Notes: generated by a model from the sequence alone, not told the origin. 64,000 nucleotides of DNA from Campylobacter avium LMG 24591 (GCF_002238335.1 NZ_CP022347.1:496001-560000), one strand, 5' to 3'; shown: positions 52,432 to 60,512, counted from the first letter of the stretch. Numbers and translations: made by a program.

Positions 52432-52686
52432 TTAAGTGCTAAAGTTTATTATTTTTATCTTAGACTTGCTTTTTTGAAATACTATGCTTAAAGAACCTTG
52501 CTTTAATAAGTAAGTATTTGTGTGTAACAAATAAGGCTTATTAATGCCTAGTTTTGCATTTAAGCATAAAGAATTTAACTTAAAAATCACATCAGCATTA
52601 GCATTGTAAGCCTGTCTAATCTTTAGCTTTGTTTCTTCATCAAATTCATAAACATTAAATAAAATATCAGGGCTATTTACTTGCAA
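52432..52686 (-). CDS. Candidate toxin or partner of the Panacea-domain protein
   Basis: 84 residues, mixed alpha/beta (LFNVYEFDEETKLKIRQAY, then beta strands ending IKIINFST). Overlaps the Panacea gene by 14 bases, the usual link in such pairs, where the antitoxin comes with a small unrelated toxin. No toxin fold recognised, so its role is inferred from position. Confidence 0.55.
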   Translation of the reverse strand: MQVNSPDILFNVYEFDEETKLKIRQAYNANADVIFKLNSLCLNAKLGINKPYLLHTNTYLLKQGSLSIVFQKSKSKIKIINFST

Positions 52687-53206
52687 GTAAGCCCTTATTT
52701 TCTAGCTCTTTTAAGGCTTGTTTTATATCCTCAGCACTAGGGCTTTGTATATCTTGCCAAAACACAGACTCAACAGGCATAACATCGCCTATTTCTAATT
52801 TATCCCATAACTCATCGTGCGTTTTTTTAGACAAGGTGCTTGATTTTTGATTATAAAAAGTATGTATTACCTTGTCTAAGATGCTTATCTCTTGTGGTTT
52901 AAACTCATCTAAGCAAGGCTCTTTTAAAGAATGAAAGCATATTTGTTTTTTACCATAAGAAAGAAAGGAAAAAGAATGTATAATGCCTTTATTTTCAAGC
53001 TCTTTTAAAAGTTTATCATAGTTTTTTGGCACAGGACCTTGTGGGAGTTTTATGTATTCTAAGGTGCTAAGGTGTTTAGCATACTTATACATGTATTCTT
53101 TGTCAGCAAACCATAAAATCTTTGCTAGTTTTACCTTGCTTAGCTTTTTAGGTTCAGCTTGAAAGGCAGAGATGATATAATTTATAACTAAAAAAGCCTT
53201 AGACAT
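52673..53206 (-). CDS. Panacea-domain (SocA-like, DUF4065) protein, probable antitoxin
   Basis: 177 residues. The family start INYIISAFQAEPKKLSKVKL, the LAKILWFADKEYM helix and YIKLPQGPVPKNYDKLL at about residue 50 are typical of the Panacea domain. This domain neutralises many unrelated toxins; SocA in Caulobacter is one member. It overlaps the 84-residue gene and sits mid-cassette. Confidence 0.85.
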   Translation of the reverse strand: MSKAFLVINYIISAFQAEPKKLSKVKLAKILWFADKEYMYKYAKHLSTLEYIKLPQGPVPKNYDKLLKELENKGIIHSFSFLSYGKKQICFHSLKEPCLDEFKPQEISILDKVIHTFYNQKSSTLSKKTHDELWDKLEIGDVMPVESVFWQDIQSPSAEDIKQALKELENKGLLASK

Positions 53207-53248
53207 TTTAAATCCTTTTCTTAGCTTATTTTATCATGCTTTCTAGCA

Positions 53249-53662
53249 TTATGCTTTGTCTTTTCTTAACATTTCTATAAAAAGGCTTAGATTATCTTTT
53301 AAGAATTTGCCTAAAACACAGACTATTACAAATAACACGACTTTATCTAATAAAGAAATATAAAAATAAGCCTTATCTTTAAAATAATAATCTAACACTA
53401 CATTTAAGATAATATAAAATGCAATCCAAAGAAAAAAGCAAGAGCTAAAAAAGATTTTAACCAAGTTTTTACTTAAGCTATTTAAGATTTTAGTGTTATG
53501 TAGGATTGCCTGTGCATCGTTTTCTTTTTTTTCATTATTTTTTATCTCAATAAGTTCTTTGGATATTTTGTTTTGCAGTTTTAATTCTTGTAATTTATCA
53601 TTACTAGCTAAAGATTCTATACTTTCAGCAAGATTAGCATTTTTTGGGATTTCATTAGACAT
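53249..53662 (-). CDS. Two-helix membrane protein of the Panacea cassette
   Basis: 137 residues: coiled-coil-like N-terminal half (residues 10-65), then two hydrophobic segments (LVKIFFSSCFFLWIAFYIIL cut at 20 and KVVLFVIVCVLGKFL). Overlaps the metallopeptidase gene by 8 bases. May carry the cassette's effect to the membrane; no family recognised. Confidence 0.6.
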   Translation of the reverse strand: MSNEIPKNANLAESIESLASNDKLQELKLQNKISKELIEIKNNEKKENDAQAILHNTKILNSLSKNLVKIFFSSCFFLWIAFYIILNVVLDYYFKDKAYFYISLLDKVVLFVIVCVLGKFLKDNLSLFIEMLRKDKA

Positions 53663-54128
53663 AAGCTGATATTCCTAATTTTTCTAAGCGGTATTGCATA
53701 GCAAGTGGTGATACATTAAAATAACTAGCCATAGAATCTAAGGTAAATTTTAAGCCTGTGAGCCTTAAAACTTCATCTTGTGGCATTAAGAGATTTGCGG
53801 CGAAAAAATTTGCCTCTATTTCTTTTATATCTATGCCTTGGGAGCTTGTAGTATCTCTTTTGCTTATATGGCTTGTGCCGTCATTATGAAGTATGTAATG
53901 CCCTAGTTCGTGTGCTACAGAAAAAACCTGTCTTGTGATGTAGTCTGTTTGCTCTATAAAAATCTTTTTTTCTTTGTAAAATATCTCTCCGCTTACATCT
54001 CTAGGCAAAGAAGCCGTAAAAACCTTTAATCCCATAGCTTTAGCAATAAGTATAGGGTCAATAGGGAAAAGCTGATTTGTAAGCTTTCTTGCCTCATCTG
54101 CCTTTGCTATAATTTTTGCCTCATTCAT
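53655..54128 (-). CDS. ImmA/IrrE-family metallopeptidase
   Basis: 157 residues with the zinc motif VAHELGHYILH (HExxH) about residue 72 and a downstream Glu in EIEANFFAANLLMP, as in ImmA/IrrE peptidases that cut repressor or antitoxin proteins. The N-terminal stretch LFPIDPILIAKAMGL is typical. It is first in the cassette, so it may sense stress and free the module's toxin, as ImmA does for ICEBs1 ImmR. Confidence 0.88.
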   Translation of the reverse strand: MNEAKIIAKADEARKLTNQLFPIDPILIAKAMGLKVFTASLPRDVSGEIFYKEKKIFIEQTDYITRQVFSVAHELGHYILHNDGTSHISKRDTTSSQGIDIKEIEANFFAANLLMPQDEVLRLTGLKFTLDSMASYFNVSPLAMQYRLEKLGISAYV

Positions 54129-54308
54129 TGCCTTGCCTTGAACTTATTTCAAAACTATTTTAGCATATTCTAGCTTTAAGCAAAGCTTATATTTATTTTT
54201 TAAGCCTTTTTTTATACCTTACTTTTTCATTAAAATTTAGCAAAAACAAGGATTTTAATGTTTGCTTTAGCACAAATACAGCCAATATGTCAAAAAAGGA
54301 GAAAAAAG

Positions 54309-54731
54309 ATGGGAAACATACTTTTAAACACAAGTGCATATGAAGTAGATACGGGGGGGGGGCTTAGGTATTTTGAAAAAGCATTTTTTCTTGAAAATCA
54401 CCCTGTTACAAATGAATATTTTACGCACATACCTCTAAATTCTAAAATTTTTGTTAAAAAGATAATAGTTTATTCTAACGTGCGTCGCCCAGAGTGGCAA
54501 TACGCTTATGTTGATATTATGTCTTATGGTAGGGTAGTAGACCAAATGACCTTACCTCCAGCTAAAACCATAATGTTTAAAAGAGAAAATTTTTACCACG
54601 ATATAAGGAGTGAGCATTTGGGTATAAGAGGTGCTTTTAGGTTAGGATTTAATGGTAGAAATCCCATTTACTCTAGCTATTACGAAGCAAATAAAACATT
54701 TTTTTCTTGTGATATGGAGATTTATTTTTGA
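54309..54731 (+). CDS. Virion-type protein with a G10 tract near its start (phase-variable candidate)
   Basis: 140 residues from the ATG at 54309 behind AAAAAAGGAG. In the present state (G10) the frame is open: Thr-Gly-Gly-Gly follow residue 16, then a beta-rich protein (WQYAYVDIMSYGRVV; ending FFSCDMEIYF). Gain or loss of one G would cut it near residue 20. Size and layout recall the genes at 32813 and 38740, so a surface or tail-tip role is inferred. No named family recognised. Confidence 0.65.
   Translation: MGNILLNTSAYEVDTGGGLRYFEKAFFLENHPVTNEYFTHIPLNSKIFVKKIIVYSNVRRPEWQYAYVDIMSYGRVVDQMTLPPAKTIMFKRENFYHDIRSEHLGIRGAFRLGFNGRNPIYSSYYEANKTFFSCDMEIYF
54353..54362 (+). repeat. G10 tract inside the 54309-54731 gene
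   Basis: Ten G bases at codons 15-18. Such tracts are the usual phase-variation switches in Campylobacter surface genes. The element has a second one at 31288-31297. Confidence 0.9.
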
Positions 54732-54928
54732 TTTTTTATAATTTTTAAAAGCAAAAAGAAAACGAAAATCTTGAGCAAAGTATGCCTACAATCATTTTAG
54801 GCACAATACCTACAACACAAATAGAGACAATATAAAAGGCGGATTTTTTGAAACCTTTAAAAATCCTTTGTTTGTGGTAGAGCAAACAAGAGAGGGAAGC
54901 CACAAGCCTAGCGTGTATTTTTATAAGC
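54732..54928. other. Gap holding a broken coding remnant
   Basis: The frame reads REGSHKPSVYFYKLIF toward 54933 but lacks a start. Its 3' part (54904-54930) matches 52046-52075, so the cassette and the phase-variable gene lie between two broken copies. Confidence 0.45.
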
Positions 54929-55192
54929 TCATTTTTCGCCCTCCTGCAAAGCCTTAATCTTTTGAATTTTTATCTCGCATTGTTTATAGTGCAAAAACAG
55001 CGTAGAGTAAGCGTTTATAATGTCTATATCATTCTCAACAACAGGCTTTTTAAGCTCTTCAAGGCTTAAGAGCTCGGCTGGCACTTTTTGCTTTATAGTC
55101 TTAGTTTGCGTTAGTATTTGCCTTTGTCCACAGCCTAGAAACAACATCGTTAAAAAGCTTAGTAAGATTATTTTCCTTACTTTTATATACAT
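54929..55192 (-). CDS. Outer-membrane spanin lipoprotein (Rz1-like)
   Basis: 87 residues. Signal peptide ends in a lipobox (LFLGC, Cys21), then a short polar, Pro-containing and helical tail. It overlaps the inner-membrane spanin gene in another frame (55101-55192), the classic Rz/Rz1 layout that fuses the membranes at the last lysis step. Identified by layout, not by strong sequence match. Confidence 0.72.
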   Translation of the reverse strand: MYIKVRKIILLSFLTMLFLGCGQRQILTQTKTIKQKVPAELLSLEELKKPVVENDIDIINAYSTLFLHYKQCEIKIQKIKALQEGEK

Positions 55193-55442
55193 ATTCTTTA
55201 ACCTTTATGATTTTTTCTTGCACTTCTTTTTCATCCTGCCTAGCCTCACTTAAAAGCCTAAGTTCTTTTTCGTGCCTTTTAAGGCTTTCATTTAAGGAGG
55301 CTTCTAAGCTTTTATTAGCATTTATGGCTAAATTTAGCTCAAGATTAAGCCTTTCATTGTCAGCTTTTAAAGCTTTGATGTAAAAAAGTAAGGAGACAAA
55401 AGCAGAAAAAAGTAAAATGCCTAAAATTATCTTTAATTTCAT
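55101..55442 (-). CDS. Inner-membrane spanin (Rz-like)
   Basis: 113 residues: N-terminal membrane anchor (residues 3-23) and a long coiled coil (25-90) in the periplasm. The lipoprotein gene begins inside its 3' end in another frame. Together they form a two-component spanin. Lies behind an AAAGGGTTAA box (55476-55485). Confidence 0.72.
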   Translation of the reverse strand: MKLKIILGILLFSAFVSLLFYIKALKADNERLNLELNLAINANKSLEASLNESLKRHEKELRLLSEARQDEKEVQEKIIKVKEYVYKSKENNLTKLFNDVVSRLWTKANTNAN

Positions 55443-55485
55443 AGCTAAAGTTTAGAGTAAAACGCCCTATTTTCTAAAGGGTTAA

Positions 55486-55534
55486 TAATATTTCGGTAGG
55501 TCGGGCAGGCCCCGGCCTGATGATGGCAATAAAC
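55486..55534. repeat. GGTAGGTCGGG box and short GC-rich hairpin
   Basis: GGTAGGTCGGGCAGGCCCCGGCCTG holds a GGTCGGG box and an AGGCC/GGCCT hairpin. A shortened member of the repeat-hairpin family between the spanin start and the tail-fibre stop. Confidence 0.55.
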
Positions 55535-57958
55535 CTAACTTCTTGTTAGTCTTATAATGCCGTTTATTATGCAGTAAGAAAAAAGCTCCCAAGTTCCAAA
55601 GCCACTTTGAGCTATCCTAAAATTAAAAGGACTTGCAAAAGAGCTTATGAAATTTGCACCTTGCACGAAAATCACTCCTGTTTTACCTTCACAACCAGCA
55701 ACCGAAACGCTTGTGATTTGCTTTGCAGCTGTTAAGGTAAGTTTGAAATTTAAAGCCGTTCTAAAATCAATTGCCGCGACATTTGTAGCTAAGACCTTGT
55801 AAGCGTAGTTATACCTAGCATTTACATTATTTATACTAGTTTGTAAGCTAGTAGCCTTTGTGTTGATTGTGTTTGTAAGCTCTGTATTTGTCTGTGTTAT
55901 CTTGCTGTCTAAGTCTGTTTTAGCACTGTTTAGATTGTTTGTTAGCTCAACTTTTGCCTCGTTTAAAGCGGTGCTAAGCTTAGCACTTTCACTGGCAATT
56001 AACTCCCTTAAATCCTTATCAAGCTTACTTAGTTTATAATCGACTTTTTTAACTCTAGCGTAAAAGTCCTTTAAAAGCGAGTTATACCACCAAAAAGGCT
56101 TGATTTCCCTTTCTAAAAGCTCGGCATTTGTGATTTTAACAAAGTCTAAATTTATGCCTTTTTTGCTAAAAATGTAAGGATTGCTGTCATTTTCTACACT
56201 ATGATAAACCTCGCCAAGCTTTGCGTTTTCTCTATCCGTTTCAATGCTCGTGTGAGCGTAAGTTGGGGTCTTAAAGGCTATTTTTTTCCACTCAAAGACT
56301 GAATTTGGCTCCTCATTTTTAGGTAAATAAATATAAAGCTCGTCCTCACTTTCTTTATACCAAACATCGTAAGCCCTTGCATAACGACTTGAAATCTCAA
56401 AGCTATCATTATCCTTAAAATGCGCATTTTCTTTTAGGTAATTTAGCCTTAGCCACTTATCCTCGTAGTTTTGCGGTTTATACGCATAAACTTCGCCTGT
56501 GTAAAAGCCGTCCTCGTTCTCATCGTCATTTTCATTTTTAAAAATAAGCACATTTTCTTTTAAAATGCTAGGCTCTAGCTCCTGTTTATACTTAGCCTCC
56601 TCTTTTGCCTCGCTTATCTTTTTAAAAACCTTATCCGTGTTAGTTTGCAAACAGATATAAAGCTCACTTTCATCACATTTAAAGTATAAATCACGCATTA
56701 AAGCCTTGTTTGCGATGTCCTCGCTATCATCCTTTGCAAGTTCAGGAAAATCACTGCCCTTAAATTTAGTATAGTTAAAAACCTCTTCAAGCTTTATCCA
56801 CTCATTAGCCTCGCCCTTGTTTGCGTAAATGTAAAAGCTGTTTGTGTCTGTGTTTTGCCAGATGTCGTTTATCTCTATCACATTTGTATCGCTTGCTTGT
56901 GGCTCGGTATTTTGCTTAAATCTTACTAGCTTTTGGTCAATTTGCACCCAGCTTTTATTTTCTAGGTAATACACCTGCATAGGCTCACACTTAAACCATA
57001 AATCCCCAAGCTTTGCCTGTGCTAAACTAGGCTCAGTATTTTGCTTATACTTAGCCTCTAAGACCTTTTCATTTACCTTTAAAAACTTAAGATTTAAGTC
57101 GCTATCCTCTCTTAAGCAAAAAAGCTCATTGCTTAAATTTAACCATAAATCGCTAAGCCTTGCTAAGTGCTGAGGGTAGCTAGTGCCGTAGTGTGAAAAG
57201 AAAGGATTTTGTGTGTAAGCTCTTATAATGCCTTGCTTGGTATCAAGCCATAAATCACTAAGCCTTACGCCGTCCGTGTTTGTGGGCTCGGTGTTGTTTA
57301 TAAATTTAATGCTGGTGTATTTTTTATCAAAGCTTAAAATCTTTTCATCTATCAAGCTTAAAGCCTCATTTGCCTTTGTTAGCACTTCAGCTGCAAGGCT
57401 TTGAAATTCTTGTAAAATCTCTTGCTTTTTGCTTTCTAGCTCTGTTATTTTGCTAGGGATTAGATTTAGTGCCTCTTCTATCTTTGGCAATTCTTCCTCG
57501 CTAACTTGCTTTAAAAAGGCTAGTTGAGTTTCAAACTCCAAAGACTTTGTTTTGATTTCATTTAAAAAGGCTTCACACTGCGTTTTTATCTCGGTATTTT
57601 GCCTGTGAAGCTCGGCTGCATCCTCTGCATTTTCTAAGCTCTCATCCTTAGCTGTGTTTGTTTGTTCTAAAAGGGCGTCAAATTGGCTTAAATACTCCTT
57701 AGCTCTTGCTTCAAAGCTTCCTTTTTTGTTCTCAAGCTCAGTTATTAAGCTAGAGCACTCATCAACCAAAAAGGCGTAAGTATCCTCTAGTGCCTTGTGA
57801 GATGTTAAAATTTCGTGTAAGGCTAGTAAGGAAAGTTTGATTTGCTCTGTGAATTTAGCATTATCATTTAAGGCACTTGTGATTTGCTCTAAAAGTGTTT
57901 TTTCTTGCTCTTGTGTATTTGGCTTTGTTCTAAGCTCTAAATTTTCATTGTCTAACAT
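55535..57958 (-). CDS. Tail-fibre-type protein with repeated NTEP-DLW units
   Basis: 807 residues. N-terminal coiled coil (about 1-220), then at least six diverged repeats of about 45 residues (about 225-590) with an N-T-E-P turn, a L-S/G-D-L-W strand and a Y/K strand, then a second coiled coil (about 640-720) and a beta-rich tip (to 807). This is the layout of a long trimeric receptor-binding fibre. Leads directly into 57962-58864 (3-base gap). Start ATG behind AAAGATG-type site. Confidence 0.72.
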   Translation of the reverse strand: MLDNENLELRTKPNTQEQEKTLLEQITSALNDNAKFTEQIKLSLLALHEILTSHKALEDTYAFLVDECSSLITELENKKGSFEARAKEYLSQFDALLEQTNTAKDESLENAEDAAELHRQNTEIKTQCEAFLNEIKTKSLEFETQLAFLKQVSEEELPKIEEALNLIPSKITELESKKQEILQEFQSLAAEVLTKANEALSLIDEKILSFDKKYTSIKFINNTEPTNTDGVRLSDLWLDTKQGIIRAYTQNPFFSHYGTSYPQHLARLSDLWLNLSNELFCLREDSDLNLKFLKVNEKVLEAKYKQNTEPSLAQAKLGDLWFKCEPMQVYYLENKSWVQIDQKLVRFKQNTEPQASDTNVIEINDIWQNTDTNSFYIYANKGEANEWIKLEEVFNYTKFKGSDFPELAKDDSEDIANKALMRDLYFKCDESELYICLQTNTDKVFKKISEAKEEAKYKQELEPSILKENVLIFKNENDDENEDGFYTGEVYAYKPQNYEDKWLRLNYLKENAHFKDNDSFEISSRYARAYDVWYKESEDELYIYLPKNEEPNSVFEWKKIAFKTPTYAHTSIETDRENAKLGEVYHSVENDSNPYIFSKKGINLDFVKITNAELLEREIKPFWWYNSLLKDFYARVKKVDYKLSKLDKDLRELIASESAKLSTALNEAKVELTNNLNSAKTDLDSKITQTNTELTNTINTKATSLQTSINNVNARYNYAYKVLATNVAAIDFRTALNFKLTLTAAKQITSVSVAGCEGKTGVIFVQGANFISSFASPFNFRIAQSGFGTWELFSYCIINGIIRLTRS

Positions 57959-57961
57959 CTT

Positions 57962-58864
57962 TTACCTTTCATCTTGTTTTAATCTTTTTAAACGGCTTTC
58001 ATTTAGCCTATTAAAAAGGCTGCCATTGCTTAAAATGCTTTCAAATTCTTTTTCATCAAAGCTTTTAAGATTGTTTTTTAAGTATTCATAAGCGTTTAAA
58101 TTCTTGTTAAAGCTATTTATATCCGTGCCTTCGTTTGCAAATATAAGCTTATCATCGTATCCTTTAGCCCTTAGGGTATCAAGGGCTACATTTTGCCTTT
58201 TTAGCAAGTCATCAGCCACTTTTAAGGCTCTTACTCTTGTATCTCTTGCGTTCATCGCACCAAAATTCACGCTCTCGCTTATCTTTGCCCTTTCTCTTGC
58301 CGTGCCTCCGCTTCTTAGCGATACGGCGTTAAGATAGTTTGTGTAAAGGCTGGAATTTGCATTTGCCCTTTGTATGTTTTTCTCGCTTGGAGTTAAGAAG
58401 TTATTTGTAACGCTTCCTGCCCATCTATCAAGAGCATTTATAGTGCCGCTTGTATCGTTACTTAAACTTACGATGTCGTTTAAATTTCCCAAGGCTTTGT
58501 TTATGCTTTGTAATTCTTGATACTCTTTTTCACCGCTTAGCTTTTTAAGCTTTAAGTTTAAGGCGTCTGGGTTTTCATTGCTTGCAAGTTCAGGGTATTT
58601 TTGCTCAAAATAGCCGTATTTTTTAGCGTGATATATATCATAAGCTGTGGGCTCTTGTGCTAAATTTTGCTTAGGCTCCTCTTTTAAAGGCTCTAAAGGC
58701 TTCTTTGACTTTAAATTTTCTTGCTCTTTAGCCTCGTTTTGCTCGTTTAAATCTTGTAATTCATTAGAGAAAAACTCATCAAAGCTTAAATCCTTTTTAT
58801 CTTGCTTTTGCTCGTTCTTTTCTTCTAAACTTTGGCTTAACTTACTTAAAAGTTCATCTTGCAT
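57962..58864 (-). CDS. Phage internal/ejection-type protein, family unknown
   Basis: 300 residues, highly charged N-terminus (to about 75), then mostly helical with Asn/Ser-rich turns (GGTARERAKISESVNFGAMN). No membrane segment. The place between fibre and coiled-coil genes suggests a virion or assembly protein. Overlaps the start region of 58864-59784 by one base. Confidence 0.55.
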   Translation of the reverse strand: MQDELLSKLSQSLEEKNEQKQDKKDLSFDEFFSNELQDLNEQNEAKEQENLKSKKPLEPLKEEPKQNLAQEPTAYDIYHAKKYGYFEQKYPELASNENPDALNLKLKKLSGEKEYQELQSINKALGNLNDIVSLSNDTSGTINALDRWAGSVTNNFLTPSEKNIQRANANSSLYTNYLNAVSLRSGGTARERAKISESVNFGAMNARDTRVRALKVADDLLKRQNVALDTLRAKGYDDKLIFANEGTDINSFNKNLNAYEYLKNNLKSFDEKEFESILSNGSLFNRLNESRLKRLKQDER

Positions 58865-59784
58865 TAAATAACCTTAAATATTTTTTGACTTTTTAAAAGC
58901 GTTTCATCTTTAAGCGAGATTTTATCAAGCTCCTTGCTGATTTCTTTTAAGGCAGAGCTCAAAGAAATAGACATCAAAATATTATTTGCGATGTGTTTTT
59001 GCTTTTGCAGATAAATCGAGTTAAAAAAATCCTCGCTGATTTTAGCATTCAAGGCTAAAAGCCTCTCATCTATCTCATCCTTAAAACTCGTAGTGTTTAT
59101 AAAAGTAACCACACTTTGCAAGGCCACATCCTTAAAGCTCTTTTTAAAATCCTCATCTCTTAGCAAGTCCTTTTTTAAAAAATCCAGCTTAAAGGGCTTA
59201 AAAAGCTCCGTTTTATGCTCGTTTATATACTCCTTTAAAAGCTCTTTGCTTTGCTCTTTTAAGGTGTTTAGATAAAGCATAAATCTAGCCTCTATCTTTT
59301 CATCAAGCTTTTTAAGCTCTTTTTGGCTAAGCTCGTCTATTTCATTAAAGCTGTTTTGTATCTCGTTTTGTAGTTCTTGCTTTTTGCTATTTAAAAAGAT
59401 GTAAATTTCATCCTCTTTTAAGGCCTCTTTTACAGCTTCTTTTAAGTTGCTTTCGTTTTGAGATGTAAAAGAACTCGCTATTTTTTCGCTAAGTGCTTCC
59501 AAGTCTATGTTTTGCTTTAGCGAGTTTTTTATATTTTCTTGCTCACTTGTATAAAGCTTTAAAAGCTCACTTTTTGCTAGGCTTTGTAAGTTAGCTTGTA
59601 AGGCCTGTTCTAGCTCCTTGCTTTTTGAGTTTAACTCACTTTGTAAGGTGCTTTTAGCCTCGCTTAACTTAGTATCGATTTGTGAATTTACAGAAGCAAG
59701 GGTGCTTTTTGCCTCGCTTAAAAGCTCCTTGCTTTCTTGTAAATTTTGATTTATAGTATCTAAAGCTTCATTTTCATAGTTCAT
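58864..59784 (-). CDS. Long coiled-coil phage protein
   Basis: 306 residues, nearly all coiled coil, with heptads of Leu, Lys and Glu and repeated LSEAKSTL near the start (residues 21-27 and 40-46). Probably a tail or fibre-linking protein. Preceded by an ACTTGTT hairpin block (59811-59836). No named family. Confidence 0.55.
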   Translation of the reverse strand: MNYENEALDTINQNLQESKELLSEAKSTLASVNSQIDTKLSEAKSTLQSELNSKSKELEQALQANLQSLAKSELLKLYTSEQENIKNSLKQNIDLEALSEKIASSFTSQNESNLKEAVKEALKEDEIYIFLNSKKQELQNEIQNSFNEIDELSQKELKKLDEKIEARFMLYLNTLKEQSKELLKEYINEHKTELFKPFKLDFLKKDLLRDEDFKKSFKDVALQSVVTFINTTSFKDEIDERLLALNAKISEDFFNSIYLQKQKHIANNILMSISLSSALKEISKELDKISLKDETLLKSQKIFKVI

Positions 59785-59975
59785 TTAAAACCTACTTTTC
59801 TATGCTATCATTTTTACGAAACAAGTTCCGTAAAAATCGCAGACTAAAGGCCGCACCCGACCGACCGAGTGGCCACCTAAACCTAAAGCCTACCCGTGCT
59901 TTTGCTAGGCAAAGCCCATTTTGACTTTTTTATATTAATTTTGCAGATTTTTTTAAAAAAATGAAAGGGTTAATA
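59785..59975. repeat. ACTTGTT hairpin block upstream of the coiled-coil gene
   Basis: Hairpin 59811-59836 (TTTTTACG/CGTAAAAA) with CTAAAGGCC and CCCGACC boxes on its right, then an AAAGGGTTAA box (59964-59973). No gene seen. Confidence 0.75.
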
Positions 59976-60022
59976 AAATATCTTACATTGTAAGGTTATT
60001 CCAAGTTTGTTTCGGTATAATT
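59976..60022 (+). promoter_or_regulatory. Promoter segment of module 9, duplicated at 60513
   Basis: 47 bases ending in TATAAT (60016-60021); 60513-60559 repeats it with one mismatch. Contains the palindrome CTTACATTGTAAG (59982-59994), a possible operator. Confidence 0.7.
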
Positions 60023-60073
60023 TATCTAATGTTTAAGCGACTGACTGAGGCTTTAGCTGAAAGGAGGTTGTGG

Positions 60074-60100
60074 ATGGTTGAGATAACTATTTTTAAATAA
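60074..60100 (+). pseudogene. Frameshifted tiny peptide of module 9
   Basis: AAAGGAGG precedes the ATG, but the frame reads MVEITIFK and stops. The following DNA (CTTGACCGCACTGGTCTTAG) matches the module 3 peptide gene one base out of frame, so a single-base loss destroyed this copy. Confidence 0.65.
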
Positions 60101-60176
60101 CCTTGACCGCACTGGTCTTAGCAATAAAAAGCTAAGACGGTGCTAATTTTATAAAACACTTATTTAATTATAAGTT

Positions 60177-60252
60177 CGTCCTACTTAGTCCTTGCTTAAA
60201 CAGATAAATAAAATTTTTTAAAGTCTTAGTTGTGTAGGACGGACTAAGACTT
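60177..60252 (+). promoter_or_regulatory. H-type pseudoknot RNA, module 9
   Basis: Arm A CGTCCTAC (60177-60184), shared loop CTTGCTTAAACAGATAAATA, arm B AAGTCTTAGT (60221-60230), arm A' GTAGGACG (60234-60241), arm B' ACTAAGACTT (60243-60252). Compared with module 3, a C-G pair of stem B is replaced by T-A on both sides. Confidence 0.85.
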
Positions 60253-60265
60253 TTAAGGGATAAAA

Positions 60266-60469
60266 ATGCAAGAAAATTTAACACAAGAAGATATAACAAG
60301 GCTTGTAAAAGAAGCGGGATTTAAGTCTAAGGCTTCTTTTGCTCGTCATTTTGGGCTTAATCCAAATAGCGTAGGTATGTGGACAAAACAAAGAAATGTT
60401 CCTAGCTGGTTTTTGCCTTGTTTAGATTTTATTAAAAGGCTTTCAAAGTATGAAAAGATAGAAGCTTAA
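60266..60469 (+). CDS. Small helix-turn-helix protein, element-specific family (module 9)
   Basis: 67 residues: LVKEAGFKSKASFARHFGLN, SVGMWT, ending RLSKYEKIEA. AAGGGATAAAA precedes the ATG, which lies 14 bases after the pseudoknot. Intact although its peptide copy is broken. Confidence 0.72.
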   Translation: MQENLTQEDITRLVKEAGFKSKASFARHFGLNPNSVGMWTKQRNVPSWFLPCLDFIKRLSKYEKIEA

Positions 60470-60512
60470 AAATTAATAGCTTGACATCGCCACCGCCTTT
60501 GCAAGGATTAAT

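Noticed and set aside
52303..52491. Plus-strand frame of 62 codons
   Set aside because: Antisense to the 39-residue membrane gene and the 84-residue gene, which have ribosome sites and overlap logic.
30283..59836. CRISPR array
   Set aside because: Repeats are far apart, palindromic and of uneven spacing; no regular spacers and no cas genes.
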